The notes beneath the pieces were generated by a model. It was not told the DNA's origin. It saw only the letters and a list, made by a program, of their open reading frames with translations, and searched no databases. The position numbers and the translations under genes are program-made. A DNA stretch of 36,601 nucleotides, from positions 4,591 to 41,191 of the forward strand of contig JAAHGL010000051.1 in NCBI GenBank assembly GCA_010692635.1, in the 5' to 3' direction. Positions 8,045-17,110 of this stretch are shown here, piece after piece. How positions within the stretch are numbered: position 1 is the stretch's first letter; each line of letters starts with the position of its first letter. The stretch is from Symploca sp. SIO2C1 (lineage in GTDB: Bacteria > Cyanobacteriota > Cyanobacteriia > Cyanobacteriales > Coleofasciculaceae).

Positions 8045-8989
8045 ATGAGAAAAACCCAGAGAGAAGTTGTCATTGCTTACATAGGGTTGCTGTTAGCTGT
8101 AGCAGCTACCGCATGTACTCCAATACTAATACGAATTAGTGAAGGGGCTATGAGCCCCTTTGCCACAATATTTAATCGTGTCTGGATTGTGGTACTGATT
8201 TTGGGGTTGTGGAATTTGGGAAGCTTTCTAAAGTCTCAGCTGACAAGCTCTAGACCCCTTGGAGCAGGCTTTGGTTCTCGACCCCCACTGTTGCTTCTGG
8301 GCTTAATCTGTACAGCTTTACCATGTCAGCTTTTCTGGGCATGGTCTCTCACTAAAACTAGTGTTGCAAACTCAGAAGTTCTACATAGTTTTACACCAGT
8401 ATTTACTACATTAATTGGTTGGTTATTTCTACAGCAATCATTTGATAGATTATTTTTACTAGGGATATTAATAACTGTTGGAGGCTCTATCCTGTTAGTG
8501 GGAAATGATTATTCTACTGCACCAGAGAAGCTTATTGGTGATGCTCTAGCTTTGATTTCCGCTTTATTTTGGGCACTATATCTCATCTTGTCAAAAAGAA
8601 TTCAGTCACAAATGGAGCCCATAGAAATTGTTGGTTATATTAGTTTTGGTTCAGCCATTTTAATGTCTATTCTACTCTACTTTATTGGTACAGATGGACC
8701 TATCTTTCCTGATTCTTTAAACGATTGGCTAATTGAGTTTGTCCTAGGTGCATTGAGCATACTTTCACAGGTGCTTATACTCCGTAGTATGAAAGTATTT
8801 TCACCAGGGCTCGTTGCAACGGTCTTACTACTCAACCCGATTGTTACTGCTCTTCTGGCGTATCTTATTTTTTCAGAGTTTCTTAGTTTCCTCGATTGCT
8901 TAGCTATGTTCATTGTCATTACTGGCATATATCTTACTTCCTTGGGAAAGGTCAAACAGAAAAATAGACATCTGTCTGAGCTGGATTGA
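8045..8989 (+). CDS. EamA family (DMT superfamily) transporter
   Basis: About 314 residues from ATG 8045, or 320 from an in-frame TTG at 8027; no clear SD favours either. Hydrophobic stretches predict about ten transmembrane helices in two EamA halves: VIAYIGLLLAVAATACTPI opens the first, LIGDALALISALFWALYLIL the second. The first-half motif ANSEVLHSFTPVFTTLIGWL and second-half LLNPIVTALLAYLIFSE fit drug/metabolite exporters. Substrate unknown. It begins about 40 bp after the restriction-modification gene and could be co-transcribed with it, though functions appear unrelated. Confidence 0.88.
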   Translation: MRKTQREVVIAYIGLLLAVAATACTPILIRISEGAMSPFATIFNRVWIVVLILGLWNLGSFLKSQLTSSRPLGAGFGSRPPLLLLGLICTALPCQLFWAWSLTKTSVANSEVLHSFTPVFTTLIGWLFLQQSFDRLFLLGILITVGGSILLVGNDYSTAPEKLIGDALALISALFWALYLILSKRIQSQMEPIEIVGYISFGSAILMSILLYFIGTDGPIFPDSLNDWLIEFVLGALSILSQVLILRSMKVFSPGLVATVLLLNPIVTALLAYLIFSEFLSFLDCLAMFIVITGIYLTSLGKVKQKNRHLSELD

Positions 8990-9048
8990 TTTTCTCCACA
9001 CCCCACACCCAGTGTCCTTTTTAGCCTTGCCATCTCTTAATCAGGCGA

Positions 9049-9083
9049 TCGCTAGTGCAGCGCGGCGGAAATAAGTGACCAGT
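9049..9083 (-). repeat. Dispersed repeat, TTATTTCCGCCGC...TGCACTAG type, copy 1
   Basis: On the minus strand this reads AACTGGTCACTTATTTCCGC followed by CGCGCTGCACTAG, which matches 20499-20531 with about two differences, and a partial copy at 27229-27253. The remaining 8990-9144 intergenic sequence holds one HIP1 site (GGCGATCGCT) and a short TTCTTAA tandem. Confidence 0.7.
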
Positions 9084-9144
9084 TTGAGATCGATAGAATC
9101 CTTACTCTATAAGCATTCTTAATTCTTAATTCCGCGCAGCGGTA

Positions 9145-9783
9145 CTAGCCTGCTCTCCATAAATTGTTGGTTGTTAGTGTAAACTCAGGCAGAATAACAG
9201 ACTCAATGCAATCACCTGCTCGAAATTGTTTAGCAAGGCCAAATTCGCCCTGCTTACTATCCATGTTGTAAATAGACAAGGTTGGCTGCTTGGGATGACC
9301 AATGTAACGCATACCCCCAAGTGCTGCATAATCAACAACCCAATACTCCTGTATCCCGACAGATTCATACTCAGCTAGTTTGGTCAGATAGTCATCTCGC
9401 CAATTGGTTGAGACTACTTCGATCACTAAAGGTGGAGCCGTGTAGGCCATTGCTGAACTAGACAGTCCTTTCATTCGTTGCCATTCAGCTTGCTCAAAGA
9501 CAACAATATCACCCCGCCTAGCTGTTTCCCGTCCAGATCGTGAAGCGATCGCAATTAATTTGGAACGTTTAGGAACGAAAGGCAACTCTTTTTCTTGGCA
9601 ATGCAATTTGAGCTGATCACAGATATCATCTGCCACATCTTCATGGTTAGCAGTCGGGTCACTCATTGGCACAGGCTCACCCTCGATTAACTCATATAGC
9701 TTGCCATTACCATTATCCCAAGCAAGAAACGCTTGTAGGGACATCGGTGACGGTGAAACAGTCAAATCAACAGCTTGAGCCAT
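9145..9783 (-). CDS. Uma2 family (DUF820) endonuclease-fold protein
   Basis: 212 residues from ATG 9783 (MAQAVDLTVSPSPM); an open frame reaching 9834 adds an unlikely N-terminus. Uma2 proteins have a PD-(D/E)xK restriction-endonuclease-like fold and are massively expanded in cyanobacteria, but their role is unproven. Visible hallmarks are KLYELIEGEPVPMSDPTANHEDV, the Asp in RRGDIVVFE, PPLVIEVVSTNWRDDYLTKLAEY (E-V-V-S in place of the usual ExK) and GIQEYWVVDY. This is the single-domain type without the C-terminal coiled coil seen in the copy at 31570. A TnpB right-end tip lies just upstream on the same strand. Confidence 0.87.
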   Translation of the reverse strand: MAQAVDLTVSPSPMSLQAFLAWDNGNGKLYELIEGEPVPMSDPTANHEDVADDICDQLKLHCQEKELPFVPKRSKLIAIASRSGRETARRGDIVVFEQAEWQRMKGLSSSAMAYTAPPLVIEVVSTNWRDDYLTKLAEYESVGIQEYWVVDYAALGGMRYIGHPKQPTLSIYNMDSKQGEFGLAKQFRAGDCIESVILPEFTLTTNNLWRAG

Positions 9784-9841
9784 GACTAGGACAGTTAACC
9801 ATTTACACCTTGACCATAGCACAAGAAACAACAATGCTCAG

Positions 9842-9859
9842 TTGACACTCCCCATGCCT
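9842..9859 (-). mobile_element. IS200/IS605 right-end tip relic C
   Basis: The minus strand reads GGCATGGGGAGTGTCAA, identical to the last 16-17 bases of relic A (GCATGGGGAGTGTCAA). Nothing else of the element is recognisable, so this is a short footprint. It points toward the Uma2 gene, 58 nt before that gene's likely start. Confidence 0.45.
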
Positions 9860-9942
9860 CCACTTCAGTTGTAAAAGCTAAATTTAAAAACTGATTCAAG
9901 TGCGTGATCGCCTTCTTTGGGAAATTAAATTGTTCCTAGGGC

Positions 9943-11160
9943 TTAACCGTACCAAAGGGATTCTACTTTCTCTATTACCTCTTGTTGCCAATTACGATTG
10001 CTCAGTTTATCATCTCCCTTTTCTAACACTGTAACATGACCCAATTTTCTTCCAGGACGGGATTCTTTTTTACCATACCAATGAACAAAACTATTAGGTA
10101 AACTTGCCAGCTTTTGCCGTTTTTCTAAGTATTCATACTGGGAATGTTCGTAACCTAAAAGATTGACCATCACTGCACCTGTACAATGCATTTTCGGACT
10201 ACCTAAAGGCAAACCAATAACTGCCCGCAACTGCTGTTCAAACTGAGAAGTTTCACAGGCATCAAGAGTGTAGTGTCCAGAATTATGGGTGCGAGGGGAT
10301 ACTTCATTTACTAATACTTTGCCAGTGGTAGTAAGAAATAATTCTATACCGAAGACACCTACCACTTGTAGACTGTTTAGAAGAGTAGAAGCGATCGCAT
10401 TAATCTCTGTTGCAAGAGTTGAACTAATTTCAGCAGGTACAATAACTCGACGACAAACCTGCTCTTCCTGCTGGGTTTCTACCACTGGGTAAACCACAAC
10501 TTTCCCAGTAACTGAACGAGCAGCAATTACTGCCAACTCCCGCTCAAAACCCACGAATTCTTCTAGCATGACAGGCTCATACTTGAGCTGTTGCCAAGTG
10601 GCATCTAAGCTACTACTATCCTTAATAATAAAAGTACCTTTGCCGTCATAGCCTTGGCGTCGCGCTTTCAAGACCAAGGGAAACTCTAAATCATTGAGTT
10701 TGATTGATTGTCCTGATACTTCAACCAACCCTAATTCTTCTTTGTCAAGTTTCCCCTCAAGACTCATAAAGCCTGCTTGAGGTAAACCAATTTCTTTAAG
10801 GTAGCAACGTTGTTGATACTTATCTAACAAGGGGGCTAAGGCTGTCAAGCTAGGATGAAAGCATACACCTTGCCTTGCCAAGGGCATTAAAGCATTGAGG
10901 TTAATGAATTCATTTTCAAATGTTATCACATCACACCTAGCTGCAAGTTTGGCGGTAGCAGCAGCATCATCAATCGAGGCAAAAATATTCTCAGAAGCGA
11001 TCGCAACTGCTGGATCACTAGCATAGGGGGTCTGGATTACCAATTCAATTCCCAAAGACTCAGCTGCAACTGCCATCATCCAAGCTAATTGCCCTCCACC
11101 AATAATACCAACCCGCTTGCTCTGGTTGAGGATTGGGGACTGGAAAATTTTATTATGCAT
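9943..11160 (-). CDS. purK: 5-(carboxyamino)imidazole ribonucleotide synthase
   Basis: An ATP-grasp enzyme that carboxylates AIR to N5-CAIR in purine synthesis, upstream of PurE. About 405 residues from ATG 11160; a GTG at 11172 is possible, and AGGAG at 11175-11179 is 2 nt from GTG and 14 nt from ATG, so neither spacing is ideal. Seen: the N-terminal nucleotide-binding loop RVGIIGGGQLAWMM, ATP-grasp core LVLKARRQGYDGKGTF and VMLEEFVGFERELAVIA, and NEVSPRTHNSGHYTLDAC. These are strong PurK signatures (GGGQL, GYDGKG, N-E-x-x-P-R-x-H-N-S-G-H). PurE is not in the window, so the pathway genes are scattered, as usual in cyanobacteria. Confidence 0.96.
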   Translation of the reverse strand: MHNKIFQSPILNQSKRVGIIGGGQLAWMMAVAAESLGIELVIQTPYASDPAVAIASENIFASIDDAAATAKLAARCDVITFENEFINLNALMPLARQGVCFHPSLTALAPLLDKYQQRCYLKEIGLPQAGFMSLEGKLDKEELGLVEVSGQSIKLNDLEFPLVLKARRQGYDGKGTFIIKDSSSLDATWQQLKYEPVMLEEFVGFERELAVIAARSVTGKVVVYPVVETQQEEQVCRRVIVPAEISSTLATEINAIASTLLNSLQVVGVFGIELFLTTTGKVLVNEVSPRTHNSGHYTLDACETSQFEQQLRAVIGLPLGSPKMHCTGAVMVNLLGYEHSQYEYLEKRQKLASLPNSFVHWYGKKESRPGRKLGHVTVLEKGDDKLSNRNWQQEVIEKVESLWYG

Positions 11161-11228
11161 GGTGTGCGCCACAGCTCCTGGAGTCTACAGTAAGAAAAGT
11201 TTTCAGTACTATTAAATGACTGATCATT

Positions 11229-11372
11229 GGAAGGCGCAAGCCCCCGAATTTTAGAAAGTGGGGATAAGCCCGTGGGGAGTTTGATACTCTAGTTTCGTTG
11301 GAGCAATCCTGCGGAGTTACGATTGGACTATGAACCAAGAATCCCCCGGCTTCTAGCCGTGGGGAGTGTCAA
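11229..11372 (+). mobile_element. Solo IS200/IS605 right end (omega-RNA-like relic B)
   Basis: The segment shares GTTTGAT.CTCTAG, TTGGAGCAATCCTGC and GAACC/TTAAGAATCCCC with relic A and ends in a clean hairpin: AATCCCCCGGC-TTCTA-GCCGTGGGGAGTGTCAA. The 5' part (GAAGGCGCAAGCCCCCGAAT) differs from relic A, so it derives from a related but distinct element. No tnpA or tnpB remains. Its tip lies 18 nt before the start codon of the secreted protein at 11391, the same spacing as relic A to ung. Confidence 0.72.
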
Positions 11373-11390
11373 AACTCATCAATTTCCACA

Positions 11391-11831
11391 ATGTATTATA
11401 GCTCTAAGCTTCTGTCGATATTTTTACTCGCAAGCACTCTCTTGTTTCTCCCAGCTGGGGATGCTAACTTAGCGATCGCGGGAACTTGTGTTGCTGGTTC
11501 AAGTTGTCCCCCGCCTCCAATTAAATTTATACCGGGACAAAGGATTACAATTGAAGTAGTCAACCTTACACAAGGTGTTATTCAGTTGCAACAGATGCCT
11601 GTCACCGACGCACTAACGATTAGTCCCGGACAAGTGCGAACGTTTCTGGGAGGAAATACCATAGATCCAAATTTCTCATTGATATTCTGGGATACGATGG
11701 GGCTAGCTCTGAAAACAGATATTATTAAATTAGGAGCAAGAAACTTACGGATAGAATTGCGTCCCGGCGGTCGTCCTCCAGGAAATAGGGCTGTTTATCT
11801 TAATGATGACGGTCGCGTTCAAGTATTGTAA
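11391..11831 (+). CDS. Secreted hypothetical protein
   Basis: 146 residues. A signal peptide is evident: YYSSKLL then IFLLASTLLFLPAG, with likely cleavage after LAIAG. The mature part begins TCVAGSSCPPPPIKFIPGQR, holding its only two cysteines, then an all-beta-looking region with ITIEVVNLTQGVIQLQQ, and ends RPPGNRAVYLNDDGRVQVL. I do not recognise the family beyond its resemblance to short exported cyanobacterial proteins. It would act in the periplasm or outside. No good SD is seen; the leader is the TnpB right-end relic. Confidence 0.75.
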   Translation: MYYSSKLLSIFLLASTLLFLPAGDANLAIAGTCVAGSSCPPPPIKFIPGQRITIEVVNLTQGVIQLQQMPVTDALTISPGQVRTFLGGNTIDPNFSLIFWDTMGLALKTDIIKLGARNLRIELRPGGRPPGNRAVYLNDDGRVQVL

Positions 11832-12076
11832 GAGTCCCTACTCGATAAGCATGCAGGAACAAACATAGATTTGAGCTGGTCAAATAACTTGATCCAGCCG
11901 CAGTATTTTTATCGAAAAAATGGGTTATCAAGAAGGTTGGAAAGACAAATTTGGTATTAGTATTATCTGTGTAAAAAGGTGATAAATAAAAAAACTTAGC
12001 TGGGTCTAGGTTTGAAGCTTTTTAACTGTTTACCCAATTGTCAATAACTTCTGATCAAGAGTCATTTGAGGTGTGT

Positions 12077-12934
12077 ATGTTAAATCCCAGCAAGATCCTT
12101 ATTGATACTTTTGTGCCAGCAATCAAAGTAGGGTATAACTCAGCTTATGGAGGTTTGAATCCAGACTATGCCGATATCATCGGCTGGGCAGGGAACATGG
12201 CATTGGAAAACATTGCCAATAGTAATGCCCTCTATCACAACGTTGAGCATACCATCTTTGTAACTTTAGTTGGTCAAGAAATCTTGCGTGGTAAACATAT
12301 CCGTGAAGGTCGAGTATCTCCTAGGGATTGGCTGCACTTTATTATCTCTCTGGTATGTCATGATATTGGCTATGTTAAGGGAGTCTGTCGCCAAGATCGC
12401 ATTCCCTATAGGGTATACGCCACAGGCAAGAATAACCGGACGCTGACTCTACCTCCTGGTTCTACAGATGCCAGCCTTACTGCCTATCATGTTGACCGAG
12501 GCAAACTGTTCATTGAGGAAAGATTTGGTGGTCACCAACTGATTGATGCTGAGATTATCAAGAAAAATATTGAGCTGACTCGGTTTCCTGTACCTTTGGA
12601 TAGCGATCATCAAGATACAGTTCACTACCCAGGTTTAGTGAGGGCTGCTGATTTGATTGGTCAGCTTAGTGATCCACGCTACTTAGAAAAGATACCTGCT
12701 TTATTCTATGAGTTTGAAGAGACTGGTGTGAATAAGGACTTAGGCTATTATCATCCAGATGATGTCAGACAAAACTACCCGAAATTTTATTGGAAAAGTG
12801 TCCACCCCTACATCATAGATGCCTTAGAACATCTAAAGTTAACCCAAGAAGGGAAGCAAATCATCGCTAATCTCTACGCTCATGTATTTGAAGTCGAACA
12901 CGAATCTCAATCAAGACCAACTTTATTGGTTTGA
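12077..12934 (+). CDS. HD-domain metal-dependent phosphohydrolase
   Basis: 285 residues from ATG 12077, which has GAGG five bases upstream; an in-frame TTG at 12038 adds 13 residues and lacks an SD. Metal ligands typical of HD/PDEase proteins are visible: YHNVEHT near residue 56, the HD pair in LVCHDIGYVKG, and a later D in VRAADLIGQL. The YHNxxHT motif resembles class I cyclic-nucleotide phosphodiesterases, so a cyclic nucleotide or nucleotide substrate is plausible but unproven. It is a single-domain cytosolic protein with no fused sensor and stands alone. Metal-dependent hydrolase is firm; the substrate is not. Confidence 0.84.
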   Translation: MLNPSKILIDTFVPAIKVGYNSAYGGLNPDYADIIGWAGNMALENIANSNALYHNVEHTIFVTLVGQEILRGKHIREGRVSPRDWLHFIISLVCHDIGYVKGVCRQDRIPYRVYATGKNNRTLTLPPGSTDASLTAYHVDRGKLFIEERFGGHQLIDAEIIKKNIELTRFPVPLDSDHQDTVHYPGLVRAADLIGQLSDPRYLEKIPALFYEFEETGVNKDLGYYHPDDVRQNYPKFYWKSVHPYIIDALEHLKLTQEGKQIIANLYAHVFEVEHESQSRPTLLV

Positions 12935-12949
12935 CCTCCTTTAAACAAA

Positions 12950-13012
12950 GAATTAAGAATTAAGAATGGGGAATAAGTGAAAAAATTCTCCGCGTCCCCG
13001 CGTCCCCGCGTC
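12950..13012. repeat. Short tandem repeats (GAATTAA and CGCGTCCC units)
   Basis: Two low-complexity tracts sit between convergent genes: GAATTAAGAATTAAGAAT with a 7-bp period, then CGCGTCCC repeated 2.7 times with an 8-bp period. Such tracts are common between cyanobacterial genes; no function is visible. Confidence 0.7.
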
Positions 13013-13045
13013 AGCCTTAAGATAAGTATTCAACCGGACATGATA

Positions 13046-14248
13046 TCACCCCTCACTGACTGTACCCTCGACAACGAATCGTGGTTGGGATGGATGGATA
13101 CATGATACAACTTCATAGTTAATCGTCCCCATCCAAGAAGCAAGTTGTTCAGCACTAACCCGTTCATCTCCATCAGTACCAATCAAGGTTGCTACCGTCC
13201 CCACACTAACATCCTGAATATGAGTAACATCTACCATCATCATATTCATACAAATACGACCACGTACAGGAGCCCGCATCCCGTTGATTAAAACATGGGA
13301 AAGGTTAGAAAGCCTACGATCGTAGCCTTCATGATAGCCAAGGGGTAAAATAGCGATTCGCATCGGGTAAGTTGCCCGGAAGGTGCGACCATAGCTAACA
13401 TAGCCTCCTACTGGTACGTCCTTCACTTGGGCAATCCGGGCACGCCAGGATAGCACCGGCTGCAAGTTAGGGATAAATCCTTCACCACGGGTAGCATAGT
13501 TTTGCAGTACCGTGGCGTAGGTTTCTGTGGAGGGCCATAAGCCATAAGCAGCGATACCGACTCGCACCATTGAACCGTGGGTTTCTGGCCAAAGAATAGT
13601 AGCAGCGGAATTGGCAGAATGTACCATCGGTAGTTCAAAGCCTGCTTCCCGGAAAGCTTTCCGTGCTTCTTGGAGTAAAGCTAGCTGTTGATGAGCAAAG
13701 CGATGATCTGTTGTATCTTCAATATCTGCGTAGTGAGTCGTCAACCCTTCTAACTCTATACCCTTTAACTGAGACACTAACTCTGCTAGTTCCAGTGCCT
13801 CCTTGAGGGAAATACCTTGGCGATGGCTTCCTGTTTCTATCTTCAGGTGAACTGGTATGGAGTAACCTGCATTCCTGCCAGCCTGAGCCAGAGCTTTGGC
13901 AACTTGGGGATCGTAGAGCACAATCCTTGCTTGAGTTTCGGCTATCAGAGGTGCTTGGGTAGCAGATACATTGCCACAGATGTAAATTGGTGCTTGGATA
14001 CCCGCTCGACGAAGTGCGATCGCTTCGTAGGCAAAATTGACAATTAGCCAGTCAACTCCAGCAGCAACAAATTCCCTAGAACAAAGTATTATCCCATGTC
14101 CAAACGCATCAGCTTTTACCACTACTCCTAAAGTAACATCCGAGCCAACCCGCTGTCGTAAGGTTGCCACATTCGAGTGGATTGCCTGACGAGAAACCTC
14201 ACACCATGAGGATTCGGACGGGATTGAGTCGAGAAATTCCTGATGCAT
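13046..14248 (-). CDS. alr: Alanine racemase
   Basis: A PLP enzyme converting L- to D-alanine for peptidoglycan. 400 residues from ATG 14248 (MHQEFLDSIPSESS); a TTG three codons upstream is open. The PLP lysine lies in VVVKADAFGHGI (K45). Also visible: THYADIEDTTD, HSANSAATILWPE, RVGIAAYGLWPS, and the second catalytic tyrosine region YVSYGRTFRATYPMRIAILPLGYHEGYDR, then RGRICMNMMMVDVTH. All are standard Alr elements and length is normal. Its 5' flank is a heptamer repeat tract, so the natural SD is unclear. Confidence 0.97.
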   Translation of the reverse strand: MHQEFLDSIPSESSWCEVSRQAIHSNVATLRQRVGSDVTLGVVVKADAFGHGIILCSREFVAAGVDWLIVNFAYEAIALRRAGIQAPIYICGNVSATQAPLIAETQARIVLYDPQVAKALAQAGRNAGYSIPVHLKIETGSHRQGISLKEALELAELVSQLKGIELEGLTTHYADIEDTTDHRFAHQQLALLQEARKAFREAGFELPMVHSANSAATILWPETHGSMVRVGIAAYGLWPSTETYATVLQNYATRGEGFIPNLQPVLSWRARIAQVKDVPVGGYVSYGRTFRATYPMRIAILPLGYHEGYDRRLSNLSHVLINGMRAPVRGRICMNMMMVDVTHIQDVSVGTVATLIGTDGDERVSAEQLASWMGTINYEVVSCIHPSQPRFVVEGTVSEG

Positions 14249-14252
14249 ATTT

Positions 14253-14286
14253 ATCAATTATCAATTATCAATTATCAATTATCAAT
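14253..14286. repeat. Heptamer tandem repeat (ATCAATT)
   Basis: ATCAATT is repeated nearly five times directly upstream of alr, followed by an inverted AATTGATAATT. It is an STRR-type repeat of filamentous cyanobacteria. It lies where the alr leader or promoter should be. Confidence 0.85.
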
Positions 14287-14325
14287 GGACAATTGATAAT
14301 TACTGTTTAGCCGAATATAACATTA

Positions 14326-16941
14326 CTAGCCAACCCGTTTTTCTAATTCCTGGGCAACAAAATCAGGAACTTTTACTTCTGTCCCCTTGGCAAGACAACA
14401 ATCCCATACTGCTAAGAGAAAACCTTGAATCGCAACTGGTGCCCCTGGTACAGCAGCTCCCTGAGCAAGGAACTTACGCCACTGTCCTCGACTGTCACCC
14501 CCCAGCTCTAATACATACAAACCAGCAAGATACTCAGCTAAAGGATCTAAGGCGAAGCGAATTCGGTCTTGAGCTGGACCGATCGTTTGGATGAGACGAA
14601 GGCGATCTTCCAAATACTGAAGGCGAGTTTCTGCATCATCTCCATCTAGGGCAGCAAGTGCATCCTTGCGCATAGCAGTACTTGGTCGATAAGTGCTCTT
14701 TAAGCATTGCCAAGCGATCGCTTTGGCATCTTCCTGAACAGAGCGATCATCTAACTTATCTTCTTTCACCTCCTGGTTCAGTTCGTTTAAGTAACTGAGC
14801 ATTAGATCGGGGATATTGTTGGGTAAGGGGGTAATTGTTGTTGTCCCCGCAGCTGCTGCCGTGTTCTCTTTGGCCGCAATTAGTTGTTCGGCATATAACT
14901 TAGCAAGTAAAACCGTAATGTTTCGCGCTCCCACAATCACCGAGAGTCGGCCACAAGCATCAAAAAACTCACTGTCGGTAAAGGCATCCCGCTTCCCCCT
15001 CTGCCTTAAGTAAGCTTCCATGAAAGAAGAGAGCCGATTGCCCTCAATACGCAGAGGCTGGAGAGTCGTCTTAGTAACTTTGCCTAAGGTTTCTTCTGTC
15101 CGTGAAGCGATCGCTAAAGCATTGACACAGAAGTCTGGTAATTCAGGTCGAATGGTTTTACGTGTAGCTTCACTCATTTCCGAGAGATGATCTACTATTA
15201 CCAAAATACGCCGCTGCCTGAGAAGGCGTTCTAACAGTTCCTCGGAAATGGGGTCTGGTTCATTGGTTAAGGCTTGCAACTGTCCTTGAATAGCGGCAAT
15301 GAAGGGTTGTTTGTCTCCTGCTGCTTCACAATCGAGTTCTTCTTCAATTAACAAGGGCAACATCTGGTGTTCACACAGGCGCTCTGCCTCATCTTCAGAG
15401 AAAGCCCACCTGGCAATTTGACAGGCTAAACTCGTCTTTCCTGCTCCCCCTTCACCCCAGATGAGCAAACAGCAGCGCTGTTTATTGAACTTGGAGCGTA
15501 AATCTTTAGCCTTGAGTTGGGGTATAGTTTCACCATCTAAGACAACAGGAACTGGGATATATACGTTGCGATCGCGTACTGTGTCCTTTTGTTGAAATTC
15601 TTCCCTAACTGATTCAATGTGTGCCGCTACCCAGGCATCCAGTACTCTAGGATGGTAATGAAAAAAGCCAACAAACAGGGAAAACCGAATCGGTACACTG
15701 ATACCAATGAAGGGTAGTGGTACGTCTGTGTAAGGTTTGAGGAGATTATTAATCCCCAACAGCCAAAGAGGACGAAGCCACAAAACTCCTAGGCAGAGCA
15801 AGGGAGCAAATACCAAATAACTGATCACTCCCAAAAACCATTTATACTGAAGAACCCATTCCCAGGTTCTATCCAATAAGCGGGCTTCTTTTTCCGCTTG
15901 TAGTGCCAAGAGGGGGCGACGAACTACGGCAATATCTTCTTCTGTAAACTTAGCCTGAGAGTCTTCTACAATTTCTAAAGCTTTCTCTAAATCTGATATT
16001 TCCTTTTCTAACTCCGAGAGGGGTAGTGTCTTTGCCTTATCCAGAAAAGTTCCCGCAATTCTTCCTAATCCGCTAGCCGCATTCTGACGAACTTCCTTCT
16101 TCTCATCTTGCAATGCTTGAATCAGAGCAGGCACTGCCGGTTTTGCTTCCACACCAATTCGCCCCAAAGCGGAAGCCGCATTCAAGCGCACATATTTATT
16201 TTCGTCTTGCAAAGCGGTAATTAGAGCAGGCACTGCCACTTTAGCTTTTGGACCAAATTGTCCTAAAGCATCAGCAGAACTTTGGCGAACGTATTTCTCG
16301 GTGTCCTGTAAAGTAATAGTGAGAGCAGGAACTACTATTGGGGCTTTTGTGCCAATTCGTCCCAAAGCAGTAGCAGCATTCAAGCGAACCTCTGCATGAA
16401 CATCCTGCAAAGCCTTAATAAGTTGAGGAACTGCTGATGAAGCTTCCGGACCGATTTTTCCCAGAGCATAAGTGGCAACTAGACGCAGGTTTCTATCGTT
16501 ATCCTGCAAAGCCTCAATAAGTTGCGGTACTGCTGCTGAGGCTTCTGAACCAATTTTCCCCAAGGCATAGGCGGCAATCCGACGAACATATCCATCCTCA
16601 TCTTGCAATGTATTAATCAAGTTACGGACTGCCGGGGAAGCTTCTGGTCCTATTTCTCCTAGCGCTGAGGCAGCACGCCAACGAACTTGCTTGTTTTCAT
16701 CTTTTAAAGCTTCCATGAGAGCTGGAACTGCTGGCGCGCCAATTTTCACGATTGAATCAGCAGCATCATGACGCACCCGGAAATCATTGTCTGTCAATTT
16801 CTCAATCAAGGGAGCAATCTGTGGATTAGAAGAGGGTTGTGCCCAGCTATTGCCACCCAAAAGCAAAGACAATAAAAGGCAGAGTAGAGCAACCTTCAAC
16901 CCTGCTACTGGGAGAAATTGAGTTCTAATGTACTTAACCAC
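14326..16941 (-). CDS. Membrane HEAT-repeat protein with cytosolic NACHT/STAND-like NTPase
   Basis: 871 residues, GTG start. Residues 12-35 are a signal-anchor-like hydrophobic segment ending NSWAQ. Eight 39-residue HEAT/PBS-lyase-like repeats (about 41-325, core D-E-x-x-x-V-R-x-x-A-A-x-A-L-G-x-I-G) follow, then a helical linker, a hydrophobic pair near 366-395 ([20 protein letters not shown]) and an NTPase. Walker A is [11 protein letters not shown] (K about 502) and Walker B-like [13 protein letters not shown]. The rest is helical and resembles STAND/NACHT ATPase arms. If both hydrophobic segments span the membrane, the repeats face the periplasm and the NTPase the cytosol. Such architecture suggests sensing coupled to a nucleotide switch; function unknown. 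Confidence 0.82.
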   Translation of the reverse strand: MVKYIRTQFLPVAGLKVALLCLLLSLLLGGNSWAQPSSNPQIAPLIEKLTDNDFRVRHDAADSIVKIGAPAVPALMEALKDENKQVRWRAASALGEIGPEASPAVRNLINTLQDEDGYVRRIAAYALGKIGSEASAAVPQLIEALQDNDRNLRLVATYALGKIGPEASSAVPQLIKALQDVHAEVRLNAATALGRIGTKAPIVVPALTITLQDTEKYVRQSSADALGQFGPKAKVAVPALITALQDENKYVRLNAASALGRIGVEAKPAVPALIQALQDEKKEVRQNAASGLGRIAGTFLDKAKTLPLSELEKEISDLEKALEIVEDSQAKFTEEDIAVVRRPLLALQAEKEARLLDRTWEWVLQYKWFLGVISYLVFAPLLCLGVLWLRPLWLLGINNLLKPYTDVPLPFIGISVPIRFSLFVGFFHYHPRVLDAWVAAHIESVREEFQQKDTVRDRNVYIPVPVVLDGETIPQLKAKDLRSKFNKQRCCLLIWGEGGAGKTSLACQIARWAFSEDEAERLCEHQMLPLLIEEELDCEAAGDKQPFIAAIQGQLQALTNEPDPISEELLERLLRQRRILVIVDHLSEMSEATRKTIRPELPDFCVNALAIASRTEETLGKVTKTTLQPLRIEGNRLSSFMEAYLRQRGKRDAFTDSEFFDACGRLSVIVGARNITVLLAKLYAEQLIAAKENTAAAAGTTTITPLPNNIPDLMLSYLNELNQEVKEDKLDDRSVQEDAKAIAWQCLKSTYRPSTAMRKDALAALDGDDAETRLQYLEDRLRLIQTIGPAQDRIRFALDPLAEYLAGLYVLELGGDSRGQWRKFLAQGAAVPGAPVAIQGFLLAVWDCCLAKGTEVKVPDFVAQELEKRVG

Positions 16942-17047
16942 ACGCCTATCAGATGGAAGTCTAGAGCCTATTTTAGACTACTGGATTGTTTCAATTAATT
17001 TGGTGCATTACCTGAATGGTTCAAACCTTGTCTACTGGGAGAGGGCT

Positions 17048-17072
17048 GCGGGCATCTTGCCCTCTTGCCCGC
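17048..17072. repeat. Small inverted repeat GCGGGCA / TGCCCGC
   Basis: A 7-bp perfect stem with an 11-nt loop (TCTTGCCCTCT) lies between the two minus-strand genes. It resembles the GGCAAGATGCC family of small cyanobacterial repeats also seen near 26548 and 33213. It is not followed by a T-run on either strand, so it is not a clear terminator. Confidence 0.4.
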
Positions 17073-17110
17073 ACTAAGTTTTGCTTGCATTGGGATGGTC
17101 CCAGCAGAAA

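Noticed and set aside
14816-15013. Plus-strand ORF within the HEAT/NTPase gene
   Set aside because: Shadow of a long, domain-rich minus-strand gene.
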